Source of the DNA: Candidatus Nitrosopumilus sp.
GTDB taxonomy: Archaea > Thermoproteota > Nitrososphaeria > Nitrososphaerales > Nitrosopumilaceae
Assembly (NCBI GenBank): GCA_029263475.1
Contig: JAJCXK010000010.1
Span: 1 to 53,527, forward strand
DNA length: 53,527 bases
Direction of reading: 5' to 3'
Part shown: one piece after another, positions 35,016 through 42,772 of the stretch
How the letters are laid out: each line of letters begins with the position of its first letter
Numbering within the stretch: position 1 is the stretch's first letter
Position numbers and translations under genes: made by a program
The notes under the pieces: model-generated
What the model saw: only the letters and a program-made list of their open reading frames with translations
Database searches by the model: none
Told to the model about the DNA's origin: nothing

Positions 35016-35304
35016 GGTATGTGCAAGAATCACTGATGAAAACTAATCTATCCAACACAAGAATCTGATTGCTACTGATTTTTTGGCTACTAATTGGTAC
35101 TATTTTGTTTACGAGTGGCAATTAGACCCAAATTGGTGTCATGACACGCACAAAAAATGGCAAGAATCTAATTGGTACTGATTGGCATGCGTGTATTCTT
35201 TAAACACACAATTTTGCACAAGAATCTAATTGGTACTGATTGGGTCTAAACATGACAAAATGCAGTGCGTGTCTTCCTGCGCATACTTGGTAAGGTATGC
35301 GCAA
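35016..35304 (+). repeat. Cassette A: structured non-coding repeat element
   Basis: Bounded by GGTATGTGCAA (35016-35026) and an inverted site ending GGTATGCGCAA (35304). Core repeats begin CAAGAA: copies at 35058 (degenerate), 35161-35185 and 35219-35243 (identical over 25 nt), with a 12-nt partial copy at 35090-35101. CAATTAGA (35119-35126) is complementary to TCTAATTG in copies 2 and 3; TTAGACCCAA (35122-35131) is complementary to TTGGGTCTAA (35240-35249). It shares with cassette B GATGAAAA-Y-TAATCTAT (35035-35051), CACGCAC, and a 19-nt identical block at 35186-35204. A T-rich stretch after GATCAACC (35343-35356) could terminate a transcript. No protein coding seen. Confidence 0.7.
35278..35303. 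repeat. dif/att-like inverted site at the end of cassette A
   Basis: TGCGCATAC (35278-35286) and GTATGCGCA (35295-35303) form perfect 9-bp arms around an 8-nt centre TTGGTAAG. Arm length and spacing match core sites of tyrosine recombinases. In RNA it would be a stable hairpin. Confidence 0.55.
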
Positions 35305-35342
35305 AATCGTTCATGATTAATTACTTCAAAATACGGTTTTTT

Positions 35343-35356
35343 GATCAACCTTTTTT
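35343..35356 (+). terminator. T-rich terminator-like stretch after cassette A
   Basis: GATCAACC followed by T6, preceded by another T6. The matching place after cassette B has GATCAGCC followed by T7. Archaeal transcription often ends at such T runs. Confidence 0.4.
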
Positions 35357-35474
35357 CTGATTAGAGTTCAGTTGTTGAACTGATGAAACACTGCAATTCA
35401 ATTTCTGAATAAATTTACATCAAAAAGTCAGATCTATTTCAAGTACTACGACCCCCTTACACTATACGATTACA

Positions 35475-35699
35475 ATGAGTACATATAACATACAGCAAAA
35501 CGTCGTCTCCGAGCAGACTAAGACCAAACTCGGAGTAGTCGGACTGGTAGCCTTGCCAGTTGTAGCAGCAATGTATTCGGAAGGAAGCATTGCATTGGAA
35601 CAAGTACCCCAGATACTTTCAAGCGGGATATTCCCAATCGGAATGACCGTACTGTCATGGGCAGTCGCTGCAAAGTTGGCACTGAAGTTGAGAAAATAG
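35475..35699 (+). CDS. Small two-helix membrane protein between the cassettes (74 aa)
   Basis: MSTYNIQQN start, then hydrophobic helices at ~19-35 (GVVGLVALPVVAAMY) and ~50-70 (GIFPIGMTVLSWAVAAKLALKL) and a basic end. Codon use is clearly more GC-rich than in neighbouring island genes (GTC, CTC, GCC frequent), pointing to strong expression or different origin. The size and two-helix layout resemble major capsid proteins of spindle-shaped archaeal viruses, but no sequence signature is known to me. Starts after a C-rich stretch CGACCCCCTTACAC without a clear ribosome site. Confidence 0.6.
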   Translation: MSTYNIQQNVVSEQTKTKLGVVGLVALPVVAAMYSEGSIALEQVPQILSSGIFPIGMTVLSWAVAAKLALKLRK

Positions 35700-35774
35700 G
35701 ATACAATTCCTCTTTTTCAATATTTTTCTGATCTATTTTTTAATTATTTTGTTCAATGATAATGTTGCACTTTA

Positions 35775-36050
35775 GGTATGCGCAAACTATCGATGAAAAT
35801 TAATCTATAACATGCAAGAAGCTGTTTCCCCCAACACATGCTTGCACCTTTTTGTTTTATGGTGGATTTTTGGGGGAAATTGTTCCAATCCACGCACGAA
35901 AAACAGCAAGAAGCTGATTCCCCCAAATACCCATGCGTGTATTCTTTAAAGTATGATTTTCATCAAAGAAGCTGTTTACCCCAATATCCGCCAAAACCTG
36001 ATATTTCTTACGCCTGTATTCTTGCGCAGTCCTAGTATAGTATGCGCAAG
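35775..36050 (+). repeat. Cassette B: homologous structured element with a different core
   Basis: Same layout as cassette A. Front motif GGTATGCGCAA (35775-35785); GATGAAAATTAATCTAT (35792-35808) is 23 nt before core copy 1, the same distance as in A. Core copies CAAGAAGCTGTTTCCCCCAA (35815-35834), 35907-35926 and 35965-35984 (one or two changes each); copies 2 and 3 are 58 nt apart, exactly as in A. TTGGGGGAAA (35870-35879) is complementary to TTTCCCCCAA of copy 1 and, over 9 bp, to copy 2. CATGCGTGTATTCTTTAAA (35932-35950) is identical to A. The sequence after CAAGAA is unrelated to A's. No protein coding seen. Confidence 0.7.
36021..36050. repeat. dif/att-like inverted site at the end of cassette B
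   Basis: CTTGCGCA (36021-36028) and TGCGCAAG (36043-36050), perfect 8-bp arms; the inner part GTCCTAGTATAGTA is less symmetric than in the site at 35278. Together the two sites bracket the 74-residue protein gene and most of cassette B. Confidence 0.5.
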
Positions 36051-36084
36051 GAATTGGAGTTTGTGAATGTTGGTTATTTAGATT

Positions 36085-36102
36085 TTTGATCAGCCTTTTT
36101 TT
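36085..36102 (+). terminator. T-rich terminator-like stretch after cassette B
   Basis: TTTGATCAGCC followed by seven Ts (36096-36102), matching the stretch after cassette A in sequence and relative place. Suggests that each cassette is transcribed on the + strand and ends here. Confidence 0.4.
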
Positions 36103-36221
36103 ATAATTCATGTTAAAATAATTTCAATCCCTTCAGATTTAACATAATAAAATCACTAAAGAAAAACCTATGACTTCTAAACTTTGAGATAATATTAACA
36201 ATAATCAAGTCACAACTATTA

Positions 36222-36235
36222 GATATATTTTATAT
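36222..36235 (+). promoter_or_regulatory. TATA-like box before the pentapeptide-repeat gene
   Basis: ATATATTTTATATG, about 28-40 nt before TTG 36263 and 43-56 nt before ATG 36278. The spacing fits initiation near 36260. The remaining ~160 bases after cassette B show nothing else. Confidence 0.4.
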
Positions 36236-36277
36236 GTTATACATAATGACTTAAGAATACATTTGAGTTCGGACAAG

Positions 36278-37891
36278 ATGAAAAAATGTAAATTTGTTTT
36301 AGATTTTACTCCCGAGACAAAAAAAGTGAAACCTTTTGAATGTCCTAATACATCAATTCCTAAATCAGATTATTGTTGTTTTCACGATAAAGAATTTCAT
36401 AAGGATCCTTTAAACAAAGAAACTATCCTAGAAGAATTTAAAAATCAATTTTATGACTGTTCACGAAGACGAAAATCCTTTCACTGTACTGGTTATATTC
36501 TACCAAAAATACCCGAATATATTCACAAATTTTGTTTTCCTGTTTATTTCAGTAATACCACATTTGTAGATGATGTTTGCTTCGATCATAGTGTATTTGA
36601 GGGTGAGGTTTTTTTTGATAAAGTAATATTTCAAAAAGAAGTACGTTTTTTAAAATCTAAATTCAATGACAACGTAAAATTTTCAGACTGCTCTTTTAAT
36701 GATCTCACGAACTTTGAAAATGTACTGTTTTGTAAAACGGCAAACTTTAACAATGCATTATTCCAAAAACAAGTAAGTTTTGTGTCTGCATCCTTTTTTG
36801 GCACAACAATGTTTTCAAATGCTATTTTTAAAGATTCTACAGATTTTAATGTTCGACAGTTTTTAGAAAATACTTATTTTAGAAATGTTGTTTTTCAAAA
36901 ATCAGAAAATGTAAAATTTGATTTTGATGTTTCTAAAGTATCTTTTCAAGGCACAGATATTTCAAAAATTAATTTTGGAAATCAAATTCAATTTGGAATC
37001 CAAAAAGATGATGGAAAATTAAGGGATGAATTTTTTCAAGTATTTGATGATCGTGAATTAGAATCTTCTTTTATTAAAATTAAAAAAGAGACTGAAAAAA
37101 TTGAATACGAAATAGCAAATTTAAAAATTAGGTTAAATTTTGCAGATTGTGAAAAAACTAAGAATAAATTTAAAATAAAAATTCAAAATCAAGAAAAGGA
37201 ATTATCTAAATACAAAAGTGATATGAAATCTAATAATCCTGCAGTATTGGGTGACATATTGCAAATTTATAGAAATCTGAGAGAAAATTTTGATTATTAT
37301 ATGAAATATGATGTCAGTGGAAAATTCTTTGTTAGGGAAATGGAATTGAAACGAAAATATGAACAAAAGGAAAATCCTTTGGTACGGGATACTAAATTCG
37401 AAGAACAGCATGAATCTTGCCTAAAAAATAATCAAGATAAAAAAAATAATCAAGATAAAAAATACCATCGCTCTGATTATGAAATTTCTAAAAAACGACT
37501 ATTCTGGCAAATTATTAGTCCGTTTTTCCTTTACAAAATAATTTGTAATTATGGTGAGGATTTTAAAGTGATACTTCTAATTTTATTTATTTCATCATTA
37601 TTGTCTCCGTTGTTATTGGATTTTGAACGAAATAATTACGATCCAAATTTTTGTAATTTCTGGAATTGTTATGCGTTGGATGAACTTGGATATGGCACTC
37701 GAGTATTATTAGGATCATATTCTACTACTACGACAGTTATTGTTTTAAACACCACTGAATCTGTTTCAGAGTTACAAAAAGATGAACAATCAAATTTCAT
37801 TAGTCTAATTTTAGTAGGAACAACGCTTTCTATGTATATCATATTGGTTATTCCTCTTAGACGAAAATTAGAAAGAAGATTTAGGCATTAA
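36278..37891 (+). CDS. Pentapeptide-repeat-like membrane protein, ion-channel-like C-terminus
   Basis: About 537 residues from ATG 36278 (TTG 36263 also possible). A Cys-rich N-terminus with a CPN...C...CFH pattern may bind zinc. Residues ~85-215 are degenerate pentapeptide repeats with Phe every fifth position (FxxxxF-x-N/D), predicted as a right-handed beta helix. Then a Lys/Glu coiled coil, a YRNLRENFDYYM...FFVREMELKRK block and two C-terminal membrane helices with GYGTRVLLGSYSTTTT between them, the usual layout of pentapeptide-repeat proteins joined to a pore-like domain. Function unknown. AT-rich like the rest of this stretch. Confidence 0.7.
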   Translation: MKKCKFVLDFTPETKKVKPFECPNTSIPKSDYCCFHDKEFHKDPLNKETILEEFKNQFYDCSRRRKSFHCTGYILPKIPEYIHKFCFPVYFSNTTFVDDVCFDHSVFEGEVFFDKVIFQKEVRFLKSKFNDNVKFSDCSFNDLTNFENVLFCKTANFNNALFQKQVSFVSASFFGTTMFSNAIFKDSTDFNVRQFLENTYFRNVVFQKSENVKFDFDVSKVSFQGTDISKINFGNQIQFGIQKDDGKLRDEFFQVFDDRELESSFIKIKKETEKIEYEIANLKIRLNFADCEKTKNKFKIKIQNQEKELSKYKSDMKSNNPAVLGDILQIYRNLRENFDYYMKYDVSGKFFVREMELKRKYEQKENPLVRDTKFEEQHESCLKNNQDKKNNQDKKYHRSDYEISKKRLFWQIISPFFLYKIICNYGEDFKVILLILFISSLLSPLLLDFERNNYDPNFCNFWNCYALDELGYGTRVLLGSYSTTTTVIVLNTTESVSELQKDEQSNFISLILVGTTLSMYIILVIPLRRKLERRFRH

Positions 37892-37929
37892 ATAAAAAAT
37901 CTTATTACTTTGATTGTATTCTATACATT

Positions 37930-38193
37930 ATGAAAAAATCGATGAGTATTGCAGAAGCATCTAAAAAAGAAAAAAATGACAATCAATTACATCTAAACAC
38001 TATAAATGAATCACACAAAACTATTTCTGAAAGAGTTAATGCAATCTTACTAAAGATGGCGCAAAAGGAAGGTGTGTCTCTTGTAACATTTGCATATGTT
38101 ACTCAAGGATTTTCAGAATGGCATAACGGTTCTGGCTGGTCTGGTGACTGGGAGAATGGCTTCATTGAACCCGATTTCAAAGAAAGACCTTAA
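37930..38193 (+). CDS. Candidate RiPP precursor (cyclophane/triceptide type)
   Basis: 87 residues. The first ~58 look like a leader: polar and helical, with SERVNAILLKMAQKEGVSL. The last ~29 are quite different, Gly/Trp-rich: GFSEWHNGSGWSGDWENGF, holding two W-x-N motifs (64-66 and 74-76) and a third Trp at 70. In 3-residue cyclophane peptides the maturase joins an aromatic ring to the residue two places on, often Asn or Asp. The gene ends 6 nt before a radical SAM/SPASM gene whose N-terminus looks like GrrM/OscB. No precursor family was recognised by sequence. A second ATG at 37942 is possible. Confidence 0.6.
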   Translation: MKKSMSIAEASKKEKNDNQLHLNTINESHKTISERVNAILLKMAQKEGVSLVTFAYVTQGFSEWHNGSGWSGDWENGFIEPDFKERP

Positions 38194-38199
38194 TCAAAC

Positions 38200-39423
38200 A
38201 TGGAAAGTTCTGAACAGTCTTTGTCAATTACAGAATGCAAAGATGGGGATCTTACCACTTTGGGACCTTTGGAACTACTGATTCTTCAACCCACTTCGTT
38301 TTGTAACATTGCATGTGATTATTGTTATCTTCCAGATCGACAACTTGTCAATCAAATGAGTCTAGATACTTTTTCCAAAATTATGAAAAATATTTTTTCA
38401 AGTAACGTATTGGGCTCAAAATTGACTATTCTTTGGCATGCTGGAGAGCCATTAGCAATTCCGATTAATTTCTACAAACAGGTGAGCAAGGAAATTAAAA
38501 GATTTTCTCCACAAAACTGTCAAGTGACACAATCTATCCAGACTAATGCCACTATAATTAATGATGATTGGTGTAAATTTTTCAAAGATGAAAGTATCAT
38601 TCTAGGTCTGAGTATAGATGGTCCTGACTTCATTCATGATAGACATAGAAAGACACGAGCAGGTGGAAATACACATGCCAAAGTTATGGAAGGTGTAAAA
38701 TTGTTAAAAAAATATGAAATCAAGTTTAATGTAATTTGTGTCCTGACATCTTTCTCATTGGGTTATCCTGATGAAATCTATGACTTTTTTGAAAAAAATG
38801 ACATTAGGCAAGTGGGATTCAATATAGAGGAATCTGAAGGCATTAACACATCTGATACGTTGTCATCTTCTGAAATTAGAAGAAAATTTAGATACTTCAT
38901 GGAACGAATTTACAAACGTGAAAAAGAAGGTCATGTTCAAATTAGAGAATTTCACAAGTTGCGACAATATTTTACACATTCACTTCAAAAGGCATCCGAT
39001 CAACGTATTGGTAGATGTGATATAGATACAAGGAGTTACAGCGTAAGTAGGCCTCTGAATATTATTACCGTTAGCAGTGATGGAGATGCGTCCACTTTTT
39101 CACCCGAGTTACTTGGTATGTTTTCTCCAGAATATCCTACCTTAAAATTTGGAAATTTAACCACTGATAGTATTGAAACAATTGCAAATTCTGAATTATT
39201 TAAAAAAATATTCAGTGATGTAACTGAAGGAATAGCAATGTGCAAAAAAGAATGTGATTATTTTACAATGTGTGGAGGTGGTGCACCATCCAACAAATTA
39301 AGCGAAAATGGCACTTTTAGATCTACTTTTACCAAGTACTGTAAGACACAATTACAAGTTCCAATAGATATTCTCCTGGAAGACTTGGAACAAGAATTTG
39401 GATTGACGAATAAATCTAAATAA
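38200..39423 (+). CDS. Radical SAM/SPASM peptide maturase, GrrM/OscB-like
   Basis: 407 residues. GPLELLILQPTSFCNIACDYCYLPDR at the N-terminus holds the CxxxCxxC cluster site (Cys35, 39, 42) in the wording typical of cyclophane-forming GrrM/OscB maturases. HAGEPLA, QTNAT and LGLSIDGPDFIHD are the SAM and barrel motifs. The C-terminal SPASM region has CKKECDYFTMCGGGAPSNK and a late YCKTQ, ligands of auxiliary Fe-S clusters. It would crosslink side chains in a precursor peptide, most likely the product of the gene just upstream. Needs electrons, probably from ferredoxin. Confidence 0.82.
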   Translation: MESSEQSLSITECKDGDLTTLGPLELLILQPTSFCNIACDYCYLPDRQLVNQMSLDTFSKIMKNIFSSNVLGSKLTILWHAGEPLAIPINFYKQVSKEIKRFSPQNCQVTQSIQTNATIINDDWCKFFKDESIILGLSIDGPDFIHDRHRKTRAGGNTHAKVMEGVKLLKKYEIKFNVICVLTSFSLGYPDEIYDFFEKNDIRQVGFNIEESEGINTSDTLSSSEIRRKFRYFMERIYKREKEGHVQIREFHKLRQYFTHSLQKASDQRIGRCDIDTRSYSVSRPLNIITVSSDGDASTFSPELLGMFSPEYPTLKFGNLTTDSIETIANSELFKKIFSDVTEGIAMCKKECDYFTMCGGGAPSNKLSENGTFRSTFTKYCKTQLQVPIDILLEDLEQEFGLTNKSK

Positions 39424-39458
39424 ATAGATGGTAGTTTTCTTCAATATTGAGAATATTT

Positions 39459-40250
39459 TTAGTTGTTTGTCCCATCTTCTGTAGGGTCTATGATATAATA
39501 TCGAAGTTTCGGGAGATATAGTTTAACCATGGTCCAATTTCCTTGATCAACATAATGATCAACCTTGTCTAACAATCTAATTTTTCTGTCTCCTTTTTTT
39601 GCAAATGCTACAAAATAACTAATTAATAATGCCGATTGCATTTGTGATTTTAATTCGGTTATCATTCTAGAACATTTGTATGTCATGATACTACAAACCG
39701 TAAGTGAACTAGAGAAAAAAATAATCAAAAATGTCTGCATATTTTCATTATCATCTGCTATTATATTTTCAAATACACTTGTATTTGATGTAATTAGTGC
39801 AGATCCAAATGATGCTGTAGTTAATCCGGTACCTATTATGAAATACATTATACTGACAATTTTGTTAACCTCGTAACTTATAGCTCGTGTATCTATGGTT
39901 CCTTCTGCAATCTTCTTTTTCTTCCTTATCCTTTTCTTCTTCTTTTCTGATTCATCTTCATAATGTACGAAATCCTTTTCTTCTTCTTCTTCTTCTGCCA
40001 TTTGTAACGCTTCCTTCAGTTTTGAATGGTTATTCGCATCAAATTTTGTAACTGCTTTTGGAATTATTTGTTTTTTAATTAACTCTGCAAATGGATTGAT
40101 TATTGTTAAACAGGTTGCAATAAATCCTACAGCTAGGAACACTTGATAAGATGCTGATGTTGGGGAATAACCAAATATTGCAATTATACTAATTGTAATG
40201 GAATATACAAAAGGATAATTGCTTATTTTGATTAAAGAATCTCTATACAT
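39459..40250 (-). CDS. Hypothetical membrane protein with charged linker, 263 aa
   Basis: Four predicted membrane segments in two pairs (about 15-30 and 38-55; 132-152 and 165-190). Between the pairs lies a soluble linker with acidic EEEEEEKD and basic KKKKRIRKKKK runs. The C-terminal 70 residues are polar. No family recognised. Convergent with the maturase gene; whether it belongs to the peptide cluster (export, self-protection) is not shown by the sequence. Confidence 0.55.
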   Translation of the reverse strand: MYRDSLIKISNYPFVYSITISIIAIFGYSPTSASYQVFLAVGFIATCLTIINPFAELIKKQIIPKAVTKFDANNHSKLKEALQMAEEEEEEKDFVHYEDESEKKKKRIRKKKKIAEGTIDTRAISYEVNKIVSIMYFIIGTGLTTASFGSALITSNTSVFENIIADDNENMQTFLIIFFSSSLTVCSIMTYKCSRMITELKSQMQSALLISYFVAFAKKGDRKIRLLDKVDHYVDQGNWTMVKLYLPKLRYYIIDPTEDGTNN

Positions 40251-40458
40251 GATTCCCTCTATTATTGAACGTCATATTTCATATTTTGTTAAATATGTTG
40301 TTTGAATAAACTTTTAAAATCTAATTAAGTTATAGAAATTATTATTGATCAAGAAAATACATTTCCACATTTAATATCTCAATTACAATAAACTAAAGAT
40401 TGTTCAGATTCAATACATTATGGTATTCATATCTAATAATGCAGGCAAAAAAGTTCCT

Positions 40459-40728
40459 TTACTCTCTTATGCTTTCCAATTTTGAAACTGCTTGCCATAA
40501 CTGTGTTCTAACATATGATGGCATGTTGGGATCTTGTGTAACGTCATCTAAAAGACTAATTGCATTTGCTGCTCTAACTGATAACGAATATTCTTGACTG
40601 GATAGACTTAAAATCAAATCTGAAATAGATTTTTTTTTCGTTTTTGGAGTTGAATTACTTGTAACAATTTGATTAAGTGTATCTATTGCTTCTTTCATTG
40701 ATTCTTTATTTTGAATGTCGTCTACCAT
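40459..40728 (-). CDS. UPF0147 family protein
   Basis: 89 residues, all helical. The family's C-terminal block is clear: VRAANAISLLDDVTQDPNMP followed by VRTQLWQAVSKLESIRE. UPF0147 proteins are widespread in Archaea; function unknown. An Ala/Leu-rich helical-repeat look. Marks the return to core genes. The 208-nt spacer to the previous gene is AT-rich without visible features. Confidence 0.85.
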   Translation of the reverse strand: MVDDIQNKESMKEAIDTLNQIVTSNSTPKTKKKSISDLILSLSSQEYSLSVRAANAISLLDDVTQDPNMPSYVRTQLWQAVSKLESIRE

Positions 40729-40762
40729 CTTACGTATCTCCTTAAAAATTAGAAGTATATAG

Positions 40763-41071
40763 TTACATCTCTACAAATACGTTGTCTGATTCTACTGTAA
40801 CACTATATGATGTCAAATCTCTAATTTTTGCTGGAAATTTAACCAATTTTCCCGTCTTGCAATCAAATTTTGCAGCATGCCATCCGCAAGTTATTGTACA
40901 CCCTTCCAATTTTCCTTCAGATAGACTTGAACCTGAATGGGTGCACGAATCATCTGTTGCACAATATTCTCCGTTGACATTTGCAACTAAGATATCTCTT
41001 CCATCAATTGACACTTTAACCATTTTTCCAGGTGGAATGTCTGTAGTTTTACCTGCAATTATTTTCCCCAT
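40763..41071 (-). CDS. Rieske-type [2Fe-2S] ferredoxin
   Basis: 102 residues, soluble. The Rieske ligands are present: CTH in DDSCTHSGSSL and CGWH in CTITCGWHAAKF, 17 residues apart, giving two Cys and two His ligands. No membrane anchor, so it is a ferredoxin of the NirD/BphF-like type rather than a bc1 subunit. Electron partner unknown. Divergent from the acetyltransferase gene at 41112. Confidence 0.9.
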   Translation of the reverse strand: MGKIIAGKTTDIPPGKMVKVSIDGRDILVANVNGEYCATDDSCTHSGSSLSEGKLEGCTITCGWHAAKFDCKTGKLVKFPAKIRDLTSYSVTVESDNVFVEM

Positions 41072-41111
41072 GGAAATTTTTTATCTAATCATTCTTAATA
41101 TTTTTTCGTAT

Positions 41112-41900
41112 ATGAAATTTATGAACATTAGAGATGCAAACGCTTCAGATAAAATCCCAGTTTTAAAATTCTGTCAAAATACTTTTTCATGGGGTGACTA
41201 TGTAGATCATGTCTGGGATTTTTGGATAGATGAGGGTCATTTATTTTTAAGCGAGGAACAATTCCCTATTGGAATTTGTCATGCATTTTATTCCAAAAGT
41301 CATGTTTGGATTGAAGGAATAAGGATTAATCCAAATTTTCGTCATCAAAAGGTTGCATCTAAACTAGTAAGACATGCCGAAACTGTTGGAAAAGAACGAA
41401 ACATTCTGTCATCCTATATGTTGATAGATGTTGAAAATCTGCCCTCTCTCTTAATGGCAAATTCTTTAAATTATGATCTCTTTCAGACTTGGAATTTTTA
41501 TTCACTTGAACCTAAATCTAACCCAAATTATGATGTGTATTTTGAAAAATCCCTAAATCGGAAATTCTATTCGCACTATGTCAAATCCTGGAGATGGCTT
41601 CCAATAGATGACGATGCGCTTTTATCATTTCATAGGCAAAACAGAATTGTAAGATCTGGTGAATCTAATGAGAGCTCACTTGCAATTTTTACTGCTTCTG
41701 ATCATTTTGAACGAACTTTGATCGTTACTTTGTTTTCAAATTTTGATGATTCTACATTACAAATACTCTCATTTTTGCAAAACTATTCAATGGAAAACAA
41801 TTGTGAAAGAATTCAAATTCTAACTCAAGAAAAATTGCCGATTTTTGATTCGTTGGAATTCAAAGTTTCATTTAACTTGATGAAGAAGACTTTGGTCTAA
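41112..41900 (+). CDS. GNAT-family acetyltransferase
   Basis: 262 residues from ATG 41112 (MKFMNIRDA); the frame is open back to 40782 across the Rieske gene, which is not coding on this strand. The acetyl-CoA loop reads INPNFRHQKVASKLVRHAE. The C-terminal ~110 residues form a second, weaker GNAT-like half. Substrate unknown. A TATA-like ATTCTTAATATTTTT precedes the ATG. Convergent with the FAH-family gene (overlap 4 nt). Confidence 0.75.
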   Translation: MKFMNIRDANASDKIPVLKFCQNTFSWGDYVDHVWDFWIDEGHLFLSEEQFPIGICHAFYSKSHVWIEGIRINPNFRHQKVASKLVRHAETVGKERNILSSYMLIDVENLPSLLMANSLNYDLFQTWNFYSLEPKSNPNYDVYFEKSLNRKFYSHYVKSWRWLPIDDDALLSFHRQNRIVRSGESNESSLAIFTASDHFERTLIVTLFSNFDDSTLQILSFLQNYSMENNCERIQILTQEKLPIFDSLEFKVSFNLMKKTLV

Positions 41901-42766
41901 TTTGACTTGACAATCTTTATTGTGTTGTTTAATGTTCCCAAACCCTCAATCTCCATTTCAACTTTATCCCCGTCTTTCAAAAATACTGCGTTTGGTTTGT
42001 TTAACATTACTCCTGCAGGTGTACCTGTAGAAATGATGTCTCCTTTTTCCAAAGTCATGACTTTAGATAACTTTGAAACTATCTCTGGTATCTTAATGAA
42101 CATATTACTTGATGAAGAATTTTGTTTTACGTTACCGTTAATCTTGGTAATCATTTTTAGGTTTTGAGGATTTTTGATTTCATCTGATGTTGTTATCCAT
42201 GGTCCACACGGGGCGAATGAGTCAAAACTTTTCCCCCTTGTAAATTGTTTGTCTTTAAATTGAATATCTCTTGCAGATACATCGTTAAGTATCATATAGC
42301 CAAATATTGCATTTGCGGCACTCTCAACGCTAATATTTTTACAACTCTTCCCTATGATTAATGCCAATTCTATTTCATAGTCTAATTGAGTGACAAAATC
42401 TGGACATGTAATATCTGAGTTAGTACTGTTTAATGCCGTGCGAGGTTTTATGACTATGGCCGGATCTTCTGGCGCTTGCAGGCCTTGCTCTCTTGCGTGA
42501 TCTACATAATTAAATGCCAAACAAATTATCTTGTTAGGATTTGGAATTGGTGGCAATAATTTGTATTTTGAAACATTCTCTCTATATGGTAAATCTTTAA
42601 TTTTATTTTTAATTTCATCATACCACCCATCAAAAAGAAAATCTTTTACATTTTGAGGAATTGGCACTCCCGTTAAGTATGTGATTTCGTCCTTTGTAGA
42701 CACTTTATCCCCTTTTATGAAACCGTATGTTTCATTGCCATTGCGTGATAGTCTTGCTATTTTCAT
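41897..42766 (-). CDS. Fumarylacetoacetate hydrolase-family protein
   Basis: 289 residues. Family motifs: ICLAFNYVDHAREQG, the metal-site block LDYEIELALIIGK with its acidic ligands, FGYMILNDVSARDIQ, and STGTPAGV near the end. Enzymes of this family hydrolyse or decarboxylate beta-keto acid-like substrates (acylpyruvase, oxaloacetate decarboxylase and others); the exact substrate is not predictable. Lies directly downstream of gltX (6 nt), so probably read as the last gene of the long minus-strand block. Confidence 0.85.
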   Translation of the reverse strand: MKIARLSRNGNETYGFIKGDKVSTKDEITYLTGVPIPQNVKDFLFDGWYDEIKNKIKDLPYRENVSKYKLLPPIPNPNKIICLAFNYVDHAREQGLQAPEDPAIVIKPRTALNSTNSDITCPDFVTQLDYEIELALIIGKSCKNISVESAANAIFGYMILNDVSARDIQFKDKQFTRGKSFDSFAPCGPWITTSDEIKNPQNLKMITKINGNVKQNSSSSNMFIKIPEIVSKLSKVMTLEKGDIISTGTPAGVMLNKPNAVFLKDGDKVEMEIEGLGTLNNTIKIVKSN

Positions 42767-42772
42767 AATTGA

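Noticed and set aside
35518-35706. Minus-strand 62-codon frame opposite the small membrane protein
   Set aside because: Pure shadow; no start signal, and the + strand protein has coherent helices and codon use.
34698-36110. Cassettes A and B as a CRISPR array
   Set aside because: Only three copies per cassette, unequal spacing (103/58 and 92/58), inverted partners inside, and no cas genes in the window.
25200-36110. tRNA-His as the attachment site of the island
   Set aside because: The 3' end of the tRNA was not found again on the far side; the first integrase is also 1.2 kb away with two ordinary-looking genes between.
40782-41111. N-terminal 110 codons of the frame continuing into the acetyltransferase
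   Set aside because: They run antisense over the Rieske gene; the GNAT fold starts after ATG 41112.
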